NCBI RefSeq assembly: GCF_008369165.1
Contig: NZ_VOBA01000001.1
Span: forward strand, 2,163,630-2,227,629
From: Dietzia sp. ANT_WB102
Lineage (GTDB): Bacteria > Actinomycetota > Actinomycetes > Mycobacteriales > Mycobacteriaceae
Direction of reading: 5' to 3'
DNA length: 64,000 nucleotides
Below are positions 63,518 to 64,000 of this stretch, one piece after another. A program made the position numbers and the translations under genes. Within the stretch, counting starts at the first letter, position 1, and each line of letters begins with the position of its first letter. The notes under the pieces are model-generated. The model searched no databases and was not told the origin of the DNA. It saw nothing but the letters and a program-made list of their open reading frames with translations.

Positions 63518-64000
63518 TTGAGCCCCCACCGTCCGACCCTCGCACAGCGGGAACGCAGCGCTTTGGTCGAGAGCATGCGCGCCACGGGGCCTGACGCCCC
63601 GACCCTGTGCGAGGGGTGGACGACCCGGGATCTGGCCGCCCATCTCGTCGTGCGTGAGTACCGCCCCGACGCGGCAGCAGGCGTGGTGATCCCGGCGCTG
63701 GCGGACCGAATGGAGCAGTTGCGGCTTCGCGAGGCCGAACGTCCTTGGGAGGATCTGCTCGATGCCATCTCCGGCGGCGCGCCCTGGTACTCACCCCTGC
63801 GATACGCGGATCGCATCGCCAACCTCGCCGAGTACCTCGTGCACCACGAAGACGTGCGCAGGGGGAGCCCGGGATGGGCACCCCGCGATTTCGACGTAGA
63901 CGACCTGGAGCGGATCTGGTCACTGGCCACCACTGTGGCCAAGACCTTCCTGCGCAAGGTTCGTGCACGCGTCGATCTGCGTACCCCGTCTTACGTGGGG
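63518..64000 (+). CDS. TIGR03085-type DinB-like protein, partial (3' end outside the window)
   Basis: An open frame from TTG 63518 runs off the right edge (161 codons seen). It reads LSPHRPTLAQRERSALVESM, then LCEGWTTRDLAAHLVVREYR near residue 31 and ANLAEYLVHHEDVRRGSPGW near 106. The WTTRDLAAHL and HHEDVRR motifs are those of the mycothiol-dependent maleylpyruvate-isomerase/DinB-like helical-bundle proteins, probably binding a metal through histidines; the TIGR03085 subfamily sits after RNase J in several actinobacteria. TTG is accepted because the family N-terminus begins there and it is five bases after the rnj stop; no ribosome site is evident. Function unknown. Confidence 0.75.
   Translation, partial: MSPHRPTLAQRERSALVESMRATGPDAPTLCEGWTTRDLAAHLVVREYRPDAAAGVVIPALADRMEQLRLREAERPWEDLLDAISGGAPWYSPLRYADRIANLAEYLVHHEDVRRGSPGWAPRDFDVDDLERIWSLATTVAKTFLRKVRARVDLRTPSYVG

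Overview
The window is 64 kb of high-GC DNA from an actinobacterium of the order Mycobacteriales. Three things point there: a mycothione reductase gene (mycothiol is an actinobacterial thiol), the elongated actinobacterial forms of S16, IF2, FtsY and RNase J, and a gene order that, from memory, follows the Mycobacterium tuberculosis stretch from ftsY to the RNase J gene with most of the mycobacterial accessory genes missing. A compact genus such as Dietzia would fit, but the genus is a guess. Almost every gene is on the + strand and packed in operons with 4-base stop/start overlaps. I found no tRNA, rRNA, insertion sequence, prophage, CRISPR array or plasmid-type gene.

Layout. 1-6.4 kb: the 5' part of a succinate dehydrogenase cytochrome b gene (-), ftsY, then the nitrogen module amt-glnK-glnD with GlnR-like boxes. 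6.4-16 kb: ffh, rpsP-KH protein-rimM-trmD, rplS-lepB-rnhB-DUF2469, and yraN-comM-dprA. 16-22.5 kb: xerC, an M23 family protein (-), rpsB-tsf with a long structured leader, pyrH-frr-cdsA. 22.5-30.3 kb: small membrane proteins, rlmN, dxr-rip-ispG-GNAT, map. 30.4-41.9 kb is the most accessory-like part: a Baeyer-Villiger-type flavoprotein, a hydrolase-mtr operon divergent from mqo, cysG, an LLM flavoprotein, yaaA, proS and two uncharacterised coupled genes. 41.9-53.8 kb: rimP-nusA, ylxR-infB, rbfA-nrnA-dinF-phosphoesterase-pptT-truB-ribF, rpsO. 53.8-64 kb: pnp, an M16 peptidase, dapB, two small conserved genes, thyX, dapA-rnj and the start of a TIGR03085-type gene.

Functionally this is core machinery: protein targeting and processing (FtsY, Ffh, LepB, Rip), ribosome assembly and translation (S16, L19, S2, S15, EF-Ts, RRF, IF2, RimM, RimP, RbfA), RNA modification and decay (TrmD, TruB, RlmN, PNPase, RNase J, nanoRNase), DNA uptake and recombination (ComM, DprA, XerC), nitrogen sensing, isoprenoid, lysine, folate-dependent thymidylate and flavin synthesis, and mycothiol redox control.

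No clearly new multi-gene system is visible. The best leads are regulatory: a GlnR box before amt, a perfect 16-base palindrome between divergent promoters of mqo and hydrolase-mtr, a roughly 260-nt structured rpsB leader, a structured pnp leader, and about ten genes whose -10 box sits 6-8 bases before the start codon, which predicts leaderless mRNAs. Among proteins, the unassigned DUF4439-like/lipoprotein pair, the M23 protein with a Cys in place of a catalytic His, and the RGG-rich N-terminal extension of RNase J deserve a look. All functional calls come from reading motifs and recalled family knowledge; no search was run.
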